NCBI GenBank assembly: GCA_001598975.1
Contig: BBXU01001043.1
Coordinates: 23,954-87,953, forward strand
DNA length: 64,000 nt
From: Parachlorella kessleri
Taxonomy: Eukaryota > Chlorophyta > Trebouxiophyceae > Chlorellales > Chlorellaceae
Direction: 5' to 3'
Part shown: one piece after another, positions 32,401 through 43,369 of the stretch
Layout of the letters: every line of letters starts with the position of its first letter
Numbering within the stretch: the stretch's first letter is position 1
Position numbers and translations under genes: made by a program
The notes under the pieces: generated by a model
What the model saw: the letters and a program-made list of their open reading frames with translations, nothing else
What the model was told of the DNA's origin: nothing
Database searches by the model: none

Positions 32401-35400
32401 GCTTAGGAACTCCCTGACAGCGTACCATTCCTGGCCACATATACACATATGCAAGTCATAGCATTGTCAGATTGTCAGCTCAGAGCCATGTGCCGGTACA
32501 AGGGAAAAGAGACAGAACATGGCGGCAAGCTGCACTGCAACCATGCTTGGCATGAGACGCAGGGGATCTTTCCAGAAACCTGGGCTCACTTGTGGATCCT
32601 GCCCCTGGCATCCTTTGCCAGCAGCTCCTGCGAGTGGAAGAGCAGCGGGAAGGAGCAGCTGCACGCCACCCCACTGCGGACCTGCACAGCCCAGCAAGAG
32701 CAGGTCGACCCGCAATGCTGTGTATCAACAGACACGCCGAGGTCTGCAATGATTAATCAGAAAGCCGCTCGCCAGCGACAGATTCCGTCTGTCGCTGCCC
32801 TCCGTCTGCCGCTGCCCTCCATCTGCCGCTGCCCCGAAGAGGGGTACGGTGACCCCCCCCCTGCTTGCTCCGCCCCACAGTCTGCACATTATGGGTAATA
32901 ACACACCAGCATATCCATGCGCAGCACATGACCTTTTAACACACCAGCACGTCCGGGGCGGTGAGGTAGTTGAGCAGGCGGCTGGGCTCGCCCCGCGTCA
33001 GGTCTGCAGCAGTGATTTGTATGTTGAGCACGCGCCCTGCGGCACGGAAGGGGAACGCATGCAGGGGAGGCTAAGCAAGGAGGAAAGTACGACAGCTTCA
33101 TCCATTCAGTACGCCCGTAGCGCAGATGTCAGTGCCAGGCTACAGTGCCAGGATTCCTGCTTTCTAGCCCAGAGCGGCAAGTCAGCCAGCCAGCCAGCCA
33201 CTGTCATGCACAGCACACCCTGCCTGCCTGTGCGCTGGTAGGCCTCGGAAAAGGTCAGGTCCCCATATAGCGCCCTCAGCCGCTCATGGAACCAGCCGGC
33301 ATCGTGGAGCGTGCCTGCTGGGCAGCCAGGCAGGAACCCCTGGGCTAGCCACCAGCACATGCTGACAAAGCCCACGCCCGCCCGTTATTGCTCTAGGTGC
33401 AGGAGAGCCCACTTCTCTCAGGGCTCTCACTGGGCCCCTTGGGGACGCCAGGAAAGGCCATTACAATACCATGCGTATTGCATGCAGCATGCGACTATGC
33501 CGCAGCCACATTCCGCAACAAGCAAGCTGAGCTGGGTGCATGCATTGCTTGCACCCCTGGTGCTGGTGGGAGCCCAAAAAGATACAGCACCTGCCGGATG
33601 CACAACCACAGATATAGGCTTGCTGTCCAGCACCTTGTGGCCCCCTGTCCATGTCATGCAGGGCAGCGCTGGACCAGGCAATCCAGGCCAGACAGCGCAA
33701 GCGCACCTTGCGTGACAAAGTGCTTCAGCTGCTCGTAGTGGCTGTCGTAGGAAAAGAACCGCCCTGCACAGGTTGCATGGCGGTTGACACTGGAAGCGGG
33801 CAACCAGGAACACAGGTTGGTCCAGGTTCAGGTGGAGGTTTTCCGGCAGGGGTCAGTGGCCCGGGGATGGCGCGAGCACCCTGGCTATGACATTATGCGA
33901 GACGATTCCACTTAGGCAGCAAAACACGGCCCTCCAAGAATGATGTGCAGGCAGCGGGCAGCGGTCTGTCAAGGCCTTGGCAGGGGAAAGCATGCATGCA
34001 TGCATGCACGGCAACCCCTGCATGTCAGACCAAAACTTCCTGGCAGGTCGTACCGTACATCTCCGCCACCAAGTCGAACGTTTTGTCCAGGTCCCTGACA
34101 GCGTCCTGCAGCTCCTCGTCGGTCCGAACACACAGCGAGGACGCCACTGCACCCACCACACGCAAGCACCCGCTCGCGGGACCAACGCCTGCCACTCAGA
34201 CAGCAGGCAGCTTGCACAGCCCTTGGGCATACCCGCAGAATGAGCAGCGGCTGTTTGCGGCAACCCCACAGCAGTTACAGGGCTTGCATGCTGCCATCAA
34301 CATGCCGCAGCGAACAGTCAGGTCCTCAGTGATTGCTATCATTTTGTTGCAAGCAAGGGGTGCCATTGCCTTTCACGTTGTTACGACAGTGGCGCAAGGC
34401 ACACAAACATCCCTACAACATCTGCTCAAAACCGAGCCTTACCTGCTGACCTGCCTCAAGGACGCCTTGCATGCCACTCCTGCCTGACTGCGTACGCCCT
34501 ACCCCCATTGCCAGCATCTTAGCCAACTACTTCAACAGACTGTCTCCATCAGTACAAGATGTCCCCACGGTCATCTCCCTCCAGCCACAGCTCGCCCCAC
34601 ACCCCGCTCGGTGTAACAAGATGTGACTGGCCCGCAAGGGTGGCGGAAAGCTGTAAGACTAGACCAGACTAAACTAGACAGCTCACCCCATGCCCCAGCT
34701 GCCCACCTATGGACCCAGCGCTGCTGCCTGTGAGGACCTTGGGCAGCAGGCCTTGCTTGAGCAGCTCTATCCACACGCCCACATGGTAGAAGCCGAAGCT
34801 GGCGCCGCCGCTCAGGCACAGCCCGGTTCGGCCATACCCGTGGCGCAGCTCCCGGAAGAAAGCCAGCCGCTGCTCAAGAGGCACGCCTGCACAGCAGTCG
34901 AGAGTTTGGGGAGCGGGGTGTCCTCCCCTTGCAAGCCGACTTCCACCTTCCCCTGTCTTGCCGGCAGGAGACTTACAAGAGCGAGACGGTGCGCCACATC
35001 CTTGGCTTTCCGGAATGCACCACTTGTCCAAAGGCTCGAGACGCCAGCGGGCACTTGAAAGCTTCTCCTTGGCACCGCTACCGTCAATCCCAGACCCAGG
35101 CGCAAAGCAGAGGCTGGATATCGTGAAGGGCGTGTGCAGCCGTGCCAATCACCCAGGCAATGTCCCATACCCAGGCAGAGCAGGGCAGCCGGGCACTCAC
35201 TGGCGCACTCTGCCACATATGCCAGCGACAGCTCCACCTCCTCTATGTAGTCCCGAAGCGGGCGCAAGGCCGCCTGAGGGCAATGCTCTGCCTCGCGCCT
35301 GCGAGTAGGCATAAGCAACGCACTTTCGATGCAACACACGGTAGCACCACCCACGGCTGCGCCGCCAGCGCTTGTGCTTTTGTTTCACCCACCAAACAGG

Positions 35401-36992
35401 TGTGGCGACGGGCCTCCAGCTTAGCGCCTGCACGGTAAATACTTGACTGCCCCTCCCTGTGCACAAGCACCGCCCGGACATGCGGCGGAGCCAAGGCCTT
35501 AAGGTGAGCACTCTAGAGCCTGTCAGTCCGCCAGCCTACCCATCCCTAACGCTTCCGGCGTGGCGCTCCAGGTGTACCCGCAGCGCAAAGATGAGCCCCT
35601 GGGCGTCACCCTGCTGGCGCAGGCGCCGGAGGCGCTCCCGCCGCCAGCGCAGAGCGCGCTCGTCGGGCAGCCTGGCCCTGCTGCCGCACCCCGCGGCCTC
35701 CTTGAGTCGGTCCACCTCACAGGCCAGCTGGTTCCACTCCCTGCACAACATAACGACCTCTTTCAAGTCTTTTCCTGACTCATGACACCCCTCCATGATG
35801 CCTGGCTGCCACTTTGCACCCTTCAAACACAGGAACCACCGTTAAGGCAGGCACAGGGGTTGAGGTGATCTTTAACCAGGACATCCATCCTCAGGCAAGC
35901 CGCTGTCGGTACATCCAGTGCCCAAATCTGTGGCAGGTGACCCCGCCATGCTGCCAGGTTCTACATGCTGCTTGAGCTGCTGCATACAAACCGCGGGGTG
36001 CGACGGCAGGCTGGCCAAAGCAAAGGACGAAGTCCGTTAGCGCTGTTGCAAACCGACTCTGACTCACTCATAGCTATCTGCATGCTTCATCTGCTGCTCG
36101 ATCTGCCACCAGGCGGGGGCCTTCACCAGCCATCGTGACACCCGCACCGCCTGCTGCACTGTAGTGACTGCCAGCAGTGCAGCTGCAGCAGACATGGGAG
36201 GCACGCAAGTGAGTGCTGTTGCAAGCGCCTCACTCTTTAGTGAACCTCAACATGCTGATGAGTCCAACAAGGCCGCACCACCTCTGAGAGGACAGTGGGG
36301 AGCTCGTACTGCATAGGAGGGAGTGTGTTGGTCGCACCTGTGGGCACAGCGAGGGCCACATGCCACCGCCGCGGCGTGAACCAGCGCCGCTGGAAGGACG
36401 CCAGGCGGGGATGCCGTACACTGGCCAGCAGCCAGCCCACAGCTAGCATAGCGCGCCTACATGGCAGTGGGGCGGTTGGCAAAAATTTAGGAAAAACCGA
36501 CAATAGAAAACCTGGGCAAGGGAGAGCATGGTACACATGGAATGTAATGTACATATGCTGGTACCATATCTACCGTACCTACAAGTCACGCCTTGCCCAC
36601 AGCACCAAGTTAGCGTCATACCAGCCCCTTGCCCATGACGCCTCCAATCACGCAAATCGTCCATCTACATATTTAAGCATCCAAGCCGCTCACCGGGCTA
36701 ACAGCGCAGCAAGGTTCCTCAGACTTCTCCCCAGCAGCAAGGACCACGCAGCAGCACTGCGCTGCGACCAAGGGTTCGCCGGTGCCCCCGCGCCTGCTCT
36801 TTCCTGCTGCTGAGGATATACCCGCCGCCTGGTGCCAGACCCTCTTTCTGAGCTACGAAACCCTGAGAGCCCAACATCGCTGCGTCGGCCACTGGGGGCG
36901 TCGGTACGCAGGATATGGGCCGCTGCACCCTTGGAGGGCAGCAGCACACCCAGCATAGCCCTGCAACCATCCCTTCTGATAAATTCGTGCAT
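29467..36992 (-). CDS. SDP1: SDP1-like patatin-type triacylglycerol lipase
   Basis: Many small exons give a protein in the order known for plant SUGAR-DEPENDENT1, the lipase that starts storage-oil breakdown at lipid droplets. N-terminal part: a basic, Arg/Ser/Ala-rich stretch, then MLAVGWLLASVRHP (about 36410-36449), which could insert in a membrane. Catalytic patatin core: LSGGASFGFYHVG as oxyanion loop, then LTGSSAGSI (about 34700) with the nucleophile Ser in GxSxG. QDAVRDLDKTFDLVAEMYG, LTFSEAYQRTGR and LLNYLTAPDVLV follow, then RRWIDGSISADLPM (about 32300), whose Asp completes the dyad. MFNCCFYIVSQCNPHLLP and PWEGDISMVL follow, as in SDP1. The C-terminus (about 29467-30010) is a low-complexity tail rich in Ser, Gln, Ala and Gly. 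Upstream exon 36992 to about 36690 joins in phase at AALLAR/RAMLAVG; its first ATG with open frame is 36992, an alternative is 36956. Confidence 0.88.
33988..34009. repeat. GCAT simple repeat
   Basis: A short self-complementary run of GCAT units in an intron of the SDP1-like gene. A TCAGCCAGCCAGCCAGCC run lies near 33180 in another intron. Confidence 0.8.
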
Positions 36993-37571
36993 TTCCAACC
37001 AAACTTCATCCCTTTCAGACCCCACGGAGCAAGCTACAGCGCCTTGCAAGGTTGGCAGCAAAGGACTCACCAGTTCTCTACCACTTCACAGCATGTCTCG
37101 CTAGTACAACGTTCTATGACCCGTACAAGGTCCTCAACAGAACGACACCACACATCCTACTCCTCTGCTTGCGAGAAACAATGACGTGTCCAGTTGGTAA
37201 GAAGGGCAAGGTCTCAAGTACGTTTCACTGTTTGTTGATGCGCCAGTTGAACACAAACAGCGAAGGCAGGACGTATCTCAAGCACCGGGCGTTTGCCGAT
37301 GAAATTTGCGGGAAACGCCGTTCAGCGCCTTGCCAGGTCATCAATGCCCACAGAGTACTTAGACGCTAACTGCTAACTGCTGCATGTTACATCTCAATGC
37401 TTGAGCCGCAGGACCTGTTTTGAAAACGAAAGCACGTGCTTTTCTTGTGTGATAAAAAGTAGAACTCCTGCATCATTGCAACTCGTTGCATGGATGGTGC
37501 CACAAGGGGCAGGTCACTAACGTTCGGCAGGCTTAGGACGCTTGGGAGACTCTGGAGGAGCTAAAACTGCG
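36993..37571. promoter_or_regulatory. Divergent region SDP1-like / nucleoside hydrolase
   Basis: About 580 bases lie between the chosen start of the leftward SDP1-like gene and the ATG of the rightward nucleoside hydrolase. Both promoters should lie here. A 105-codon plus frame (37052-37369) has no recognisable domain and is left uncalled. Confidence 0.45.
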
Positions 37572-38530
37572 ATGCCCAACCTCAAGCTGTGGGTAGACTG
37601 TGATGCTGGCGTAGACGATGCCCAAGGTACTGGAACGCCCTGCACTGAGCAAATAGACTACCTTCAACTCACATCTCTGTCTGACACTGCCAGTACTTTG
37701 CTTTTTCTGCAGGGGTGGTGTTGGCACTGTCACAACCTGGTGTGGACTTTGTAGGCCTGTCAGCCGTGTTTGGAAACATCGGAGTGACCCAAGTGGGTCG
37801 CAATCTAGCTCGGCTACTCACGCTTTGCAACAGGTGTCCTGCACAGCAGAGCCCGGTTGGGTCTTGGACATGACCTTCCGCAGCTTCGTGCCTGCACTCT
37901 AGCTTACTGGGCTCGCTTCTTTTTTGTGGTATCCACAAGACTCATGGCCATCAAGCAAGGTGGACAGGCAGATTTTACAGTGGTGCGCCCAGCTGGCAAC
38001 TACCCCATCCCCCACCTGCTGCTTCAGGGCCGACGTCCCCTTATATGTTGGAGCAGCCGAGCCCTTCCTGTCACCAGCCAAGCCTCTTACATATGTGAGG
38101 TCCAAGTGCTACTATTAGGTAGTACCCGGGCTAGGGTTTCCGTCACACCTCACCGTGCTCCCCACCCTGGCCCTTTCCTGTGTTGTGCCTCGTGGGCTCC
38201 TCCTTGTGGGCAATATTCTTGTGACCTGGGAGGAAGTGTAGGAGTGCGCCCATGCAGGTTCTCTATATGAATGCAGTGATAGATCAGCTGTGAAGCCCTG
38301 CTTTGCTTGGCATTGCAGTACTATGGGAGAGATGGTATGGGGGATGTGCCGGCCGTGCACCCCCCGTCACCCGGCATCAAGCTTGAGCCAGTTCCAGGTG
38401 AGGAAACAGCCGTGCTTCCCAAGTTGGGCTCCATGGCGCGGCTCGTGTCATTGGCTGGCCTTGGGCCTACCTCACATGCCATGTGTAAGGCTGCCCACGC
38501 CCCTATATATATACATATAAATAAATATAA

Positions 38531-38568
<38 letters not shown>

Positions 38569-40028
38569 TTCTCGGTGCATTGCTGCGCTACCAGCAGAAA
38601 CAGCTGGGGCCCGCGCCGCCCCAGACCTAAGGACGTCCACCTATAAGAAGCACAGTCCCCGCCCCTGCTGTGCTGCAGGCCATGCGGCAGTGCACCTGGC
38701 AGCCGCTGCAAGGCAGGCCCCCGGGGAGTTGGTAGTAGTGGTCACAGGGCCGCCCACCAACCTTGCGCTGGCTGCGAAGCTGGATCCAGCATTTCCACAG
38801 AACGGTGCTCGACTGCATCCTATGAGCGTTGCCTGCGTGTGTCTCTTCAGCAATGACTCCATGCCATTGGATCTCAGTCATCCAGTGCTGTCCTACCCAA
38901 CCTGAAGGAGCTGTGCGCCCGGTGCCTGCTGCTTCTGACTACTGACGTCTACCTGGTGGTGTGCTGATGTGTGCGCAGTCAAGGCAGTGGTTGTGATGGG
39001 TGGGGCTGACGGCCCCGGCAATGCCACAGCTGATGTGGAGTACAACTTCTATTGGGACCCGGAGGCAGCTTATGTGCTCATCCAGAAGGTGACATGGCAG
39101 CCAGTGCCACGGCCTCCAGCTTGAGTCGTTGATCCCTTCTTTGCACTGCTAGTGATACCCCCGTGCTGCCATTCAGCCCTCCAACACATGCGTCAAATCC
39201 AATTACCTACAAGCTGACCTGCGGCATGGCAGCGTGCTATTTTTTGACGCACACGATTGACCTGCGCCGCGCTGCTCCCTGCTGCAGTTCCCTCGTGTGA
39301 CGCTGCTCACCTGGAATGCGTGCCTGCGGCACCAGCAGCCCTGGAGTGTGCTGGACAGCTGGCTGAATAGGGTCGGTTGCCTGCCCAGGAGTGCGGATAT
39401 GCGGCGTCAGGGGCCTGGGGATGGTTTTGTGGAGTCCAGCTTTGCCACGAGGAGAAGTGCGGCAAGCTTGCAAGAACTCGCATGCAGCAACACTTGTGGT
39501 TTGGCATTGGGCAACACCTAGATTGTTTCGCTGAGTCTGACAGAGGGCTGGCTGCCTGCCTGGGGATGTGTATGAGCTCTGCATGGTGTGTTTCTCAATG
39601 ACAGAGGCCAACCCCGGGGCGGTCCAGCTGGCTACCTTGCTGCTGCACTGCTGCAGGGTACCCCCAAGGCTCAGTTCCTGGCTGCCATCATGTGTAGCTC
39701 CTTGGAGCGGGAGAGAGCGGCCCCGGGGGGCGCGCACGAGGGGGGATGGGTTCCCTGTGATCCGCTGGCGGTAGCATTAGCCCTGGCACCGGAGCGGCTC
39801 CTCCTCACTGCAGAGCTGCGCCAGTGCAGGGTTGAGCTTGCTGGGGGCGATGCTCTGCGCGGCAAGACCATGTTTGGCGCCACCAGTGCCCCTTTTGCCC
39901 AGGGGAATGGTGGGGCAGGGCAGGGTGATGGGTTGCAGGCACCAGGAGAGGGGTGGGGGGCGGTGAGGCTGGTGAAGGAAGTTGACATGTCTGTGTTTGA
40001 TGAGCTAATGGCGGCCTGCTTGCACTGA
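37572..40028 (+). CDS. Inosine/uridine-preferring nucleoside hydrolase family protein
   Basis: The family cleaves the N-glycosidic bond of ribonucleosides to base and ribose (purine/pyrimidine salvage). Exon 1 (37572-37626) carries DCDAGVDDA, the Ca-binding DxDxxxDD motif. Exon 2 (37713-37833) has GVVLALSQPGVDFVGLSAVFGN, and ADVPLYVGAAEPF and YYGRDGMGD follow. LVVVVTGPPTNLALA and VVVMGGADGPGNATADVEYNFYWDPEAA are highly typical of the family. The last exon has GWVPCDPLAVALALAP, where classical enzymes have HDPLAVA; the catalytic His is replaced by Cys. It then ends in MSVFDELMAACLH after a Gly-rich insertion. No signal peptide is seen, so it is probably cytosolic. Several intron junctions in the middle are not fully resolved. 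A Cys at the His site is known in a separate family group whose activity is less clear, so substrate and even activity are open. Confidence 0.88.
38504..38566. repeat. TA / TAAA microsatellite
   Basis: About 60 bases of TATATA, with ATAAATAAA interruptions in the first half, inside an intron of the nucleoside hydrolase gene. It is the most AT-rich stretch in the window. Confidence 0.92.
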
Positions 40029-40667
40029 TACATCTTCGAGTCTGCATGTATTCAACCGGGTGTAGTGGTAGGTTCTCCGAAAAGTTAATTGCTGGCAACC
40101 TCGTTTGGTTGATGTTCTACAAGGCTGTCAGGCTGCCAAGCATCTCATCAATCGTTAGGGCCCATTGCATCCATCCTCAGTTAATAACTGTTAGCGCGGA
40201 AAGGCACACTCCTAGAAGAAGTCGGAAAAAGCGGAGAAGAGGGAAGGCAATGGGCGAGCCACCACTGTGGAGGAAGTGGCTGTTCAAAACCTGCGCTGCC
40301 AATAGGCAGGCCAGACTGAGGGAATGCCTTGGTCACCAATGCGGTGAGTGACAGCAAACCATAAGATAGGTACAAAGCTGCAGCAACCGCCCCTGGGGAA
40401 CACTCACACAAGTGAGATGAAGTACCCAAGGTAGTCTTCAGAACGAGTCTTTCATGCCCTGCCGTCAATCACGGAGCAAAAAGAAAAGTCACTGAGACAC
40501 AAACCGAGGATAAGCAGAGACTGAGCCCCCTGTACACCCCTGGGCCTTGATGCTAAGCCTGCTGGAGCGGGACACCAGACTGCCCTTCAACTCCACAGTT
40601 GTACGTTAGCCTTCAGCGGCTAAAGCGATTTCTATTGCCAACCATGGCTTCTGTCCCTGGCCCGACT
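40029..40667. other. Convergent intergenic region
   Basis: This stretch lies between the stop of the nucleoside hydrolase (rightward) and the stop of secreted protein copy 1 (leftward). It should contain two 3' UTRs. I see no gene and no clear structure. Confidence 0.5.
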
Positions 40668-43369
40668 TTACTTCCTGCTGCTGTAGGACATGGTTGCCAG
40701 GGCGCCAGAGTCCATGGCGGTCTTGAACTTCTCCAGCAGGCTGGTGATGGTGGTCTGGACGGTGGAGGAGAGCTTGGACCAGTCGGAGGAGGAGGTGAGG
40801 CAGGTGGCCAGGTCACTGATGGACTTGGCCTTCTGCAGCAGCAGCGACAAGGGGTGGCAGGGGTTGGAGCGTCGTGTCTGCGCCTGACTGCAACCGAACG
40901 CTCGTGGCAGGAGAGCTTGTGTTTGCGACATGGTCGCCAGGGGAAAGCCAGGGGCCAAACCTACTTGCGGCATTATGCATGCCTGCTTCCCGCACCTCAC
41001 CTATGCTTACCTCAAGCAAGGCCATGACAAATGCCGAAATGTGCAGGAGCGCACAGGGCCAAACCCCAGCAACGAGTATAGGTGTGCATGTAGGTCTCCC
41101 ACTCACCGAGATGTCACAGGACAGGCTGAGGGTCTGCTTGCTGCCGCTCTTGTCATACAGGTTGCAGGCCAGGTTGGCGGTGCTCGTGCCGCTCCAGTAG
41201 GTGTCGCAGGACAGGGTGTACTGGCCTGCAGCAGGAGACTAGAAGCACACACCCAGTTAGCCTGCAGAGCACTGTTGTATATGCACACAGGTTTAAATGC
41301 CGTGCAGTGTACATAGAGCTGGACGCACAGACGCAGGAATGCACTCTCCCTGCCACGCAGGAGCCCACAGGCAGCCTATCAGAGGTCTGTGGCAGTCAAG
41401 TCCTCCTGCCTGAATTTTACGGCCCCCTCACCAAAGTAGCAGACGAGGCGAGAGTCATCAACGTCAGAGCAGTCAAGGGCCTGGGTGGTGGTCTGCATGT
41501 GCGCACAGGTGTGTCCTTGGTATGCATATCATATGTGACAAATCACACATCCGGCTTAAAGTTCTTGTGCAGCTCGCTGCAGCTCCGCGAAGGGTGCAAA
41601 CCAAGATCCTGCAATGCCTGACAGGTCACCGGCGCCCTGCAGAGCAGCACCCACCACCGACTTGCACAGGCACCGGACAGCCCAGCCTCCCAGCACAAGG
41701 CACACCATGGTGAAAGGCGCTTACCACGTTGAGGAACTGGATCTTGCCGCTGGTGGGCTTGAAGAAGAGGGCCTCCAGATAGACGGCCTGGTCATCGTTC
41801 TCATCACCATTCTGGTCGTCGCAGTCGATGGAGAAGGACACTGCAGCAAACAAGCTCAAGGTCAGTGACACCTACAGGATGTTTGAACCTCTGTGCGTCA
41901 TGGGCCGCACCTTGGCGCACGGAGGGTGTGCAGCTACCCACTGTGCTTGCAAGACTTCCAGCTGTAAGTGTGCTAGTTTGCACCCGACAAAGCAGCACTA
42001 GCGACAGCCAAGCCAGGCAACGGACATGCATGCTGCCGCAGGAACTCACGCTTGTAGTAGGTGCCGGTGCTCACGTTCTGCAGCAGGGGAGGGGCGAAGG
42101 AGGAGTTGGTATCATGCCTGCACCCTCCGAGCAGTCCACGGCGCGATACAGGCCAAGGCAACCATCCGCACGTGCAATCGGCAGGCCTTACCTGGGTCCC
42201 TCCTATGCACAGCCTAAGGAGCGCAGCATGGGGTAGGCAGCTGCAGCCAAGTATACGCGCTGCTCACCTTCTGGCAGACATAGCGGAAATCGACATCATC
42301 GAAGCGCTCATCCAGATCTGCACCCGCCATGTGCAGACGTTCATGCCAGGTAGGTTAATGCTCATGGATCAGGGTGGCAGCGGCATACATATAGCACAGA
42401 ATGGCCGGTAAAATACACATAGCAGACACACAGGGAAGCAGGCTCTGCCTTGAAGTGTACATCCTGGGGCACCCACAGGTAAGGAGGCACTCCCCGCATA
42501 AGCCAGGCGCTAATGGCAGACATGAGTAGTAGGTAGTCTGACTCAGGCAGATATCAATGGGCATGCAGGCCTACCATCGTCATCCCGATTATCGTCATCG
42601 GCGTTGCACACAAGAGTCTCAGGCTGCACAAGGGAGACACATGATTTGTCATTAGGTGGACAGTCAGTAAGGTAGTATAGTGCCACTGGCTTGGCCCGTG
42701 TATGGGTGCGGACCTTTCCCCAAACATGTACGGCTGCCATGGCGCTGTCAGCCTTGGTGGGGAAGGGCAGCGCCGCCAGCTGGGCTTGACTTGCAAAGTA
42801 GGTGCAGTGTCAAGGGGCAACAGGACAGGTAGCTGGCATCTCCTGCACATACTGGGGCAGTACCCACCTTGACGTCGAGGAGGTACTGGGCAGCCCTCAG
42901 GGCGGCATCCTTGGCCACCTCAAAGTTACGCACATCCAGCAGGTACACGCCGGACCAGTCGCCTGCAGCCAAAGGGGGCACATACACAAGAGTTCATTGA
43001 CAGCGTCAGGCTGCCAAGGTTTGGCAGGCTTACCAAGACCTGTGAGGCGCTCGAACAGCCATCCACACATGCACACAGTTGGCCGTGGCTGGGAAAGAAT
43101 AGAAAAGACCCTCCCGGTGTTCCCCTATGAGAAAAGAAGAGAAATTAAGAGTTTATCCTCCTCTTTCTTATGCCAAGCGTGCCACAATCGGTGATCGGCA
43201 CAACGTGATGGGGGTACAGCATGATCATGTGTCGGGTGCGCCACCCCTTCCCCTTCCAGCGCCCACCTGAGCAAGAGCCCCCGAGCTCAAGGGCGTCATC
43301 AATATCGTCGGCCCGCACAGTGGCCAGCAGTGCCACAGCCGCAAGTAGGATGACGGCGCTGGACTTCAT
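40668..43369 (-). CDS. Secreted protein of unknown family, tandem copy 1
   Basis: Begins MKSSAVILLAAVALLATVRA, a clear signal peptide, followed by DDIDDALELGGSCSG (exon 1, 43369-43267). Recognised exons in order: DWSGVYLLDVRNFEVAKDA and AAQYLLDVK; PETLVCNADDDNRDDD; LDERFDDVDFRYVCQK; NVSTGTYYKR; SFSIDCDDQNGDENDDQAVYL with FFKPTSGKIQFLNVV; ALDCSDVDDSRLVCYFG; YTLSCDTYWSGTSTANLACNL with SLSCDIS; and the last exon with LATCLTSSSDWSKLSS, ending MSYSSRK. Each cysteine-bearing block has a counterpart in the paralogue at 45582-48227. The acidic D-rich loops resemble Ca-binding loops such as those of thrombospondin type 3, but this is only a likeness. It is probably extracellular (wall or matrix). I do not recognise the family. 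Confidence 0.78.

Noticed and set aside
36443..36664. 73-codon minus frame rich in Cys upstream of an SDP1 exon
   Set aside because: It is in a different frame from the exon that joins in phase (AALLAR/RAMLAVG) and lies in the intron.
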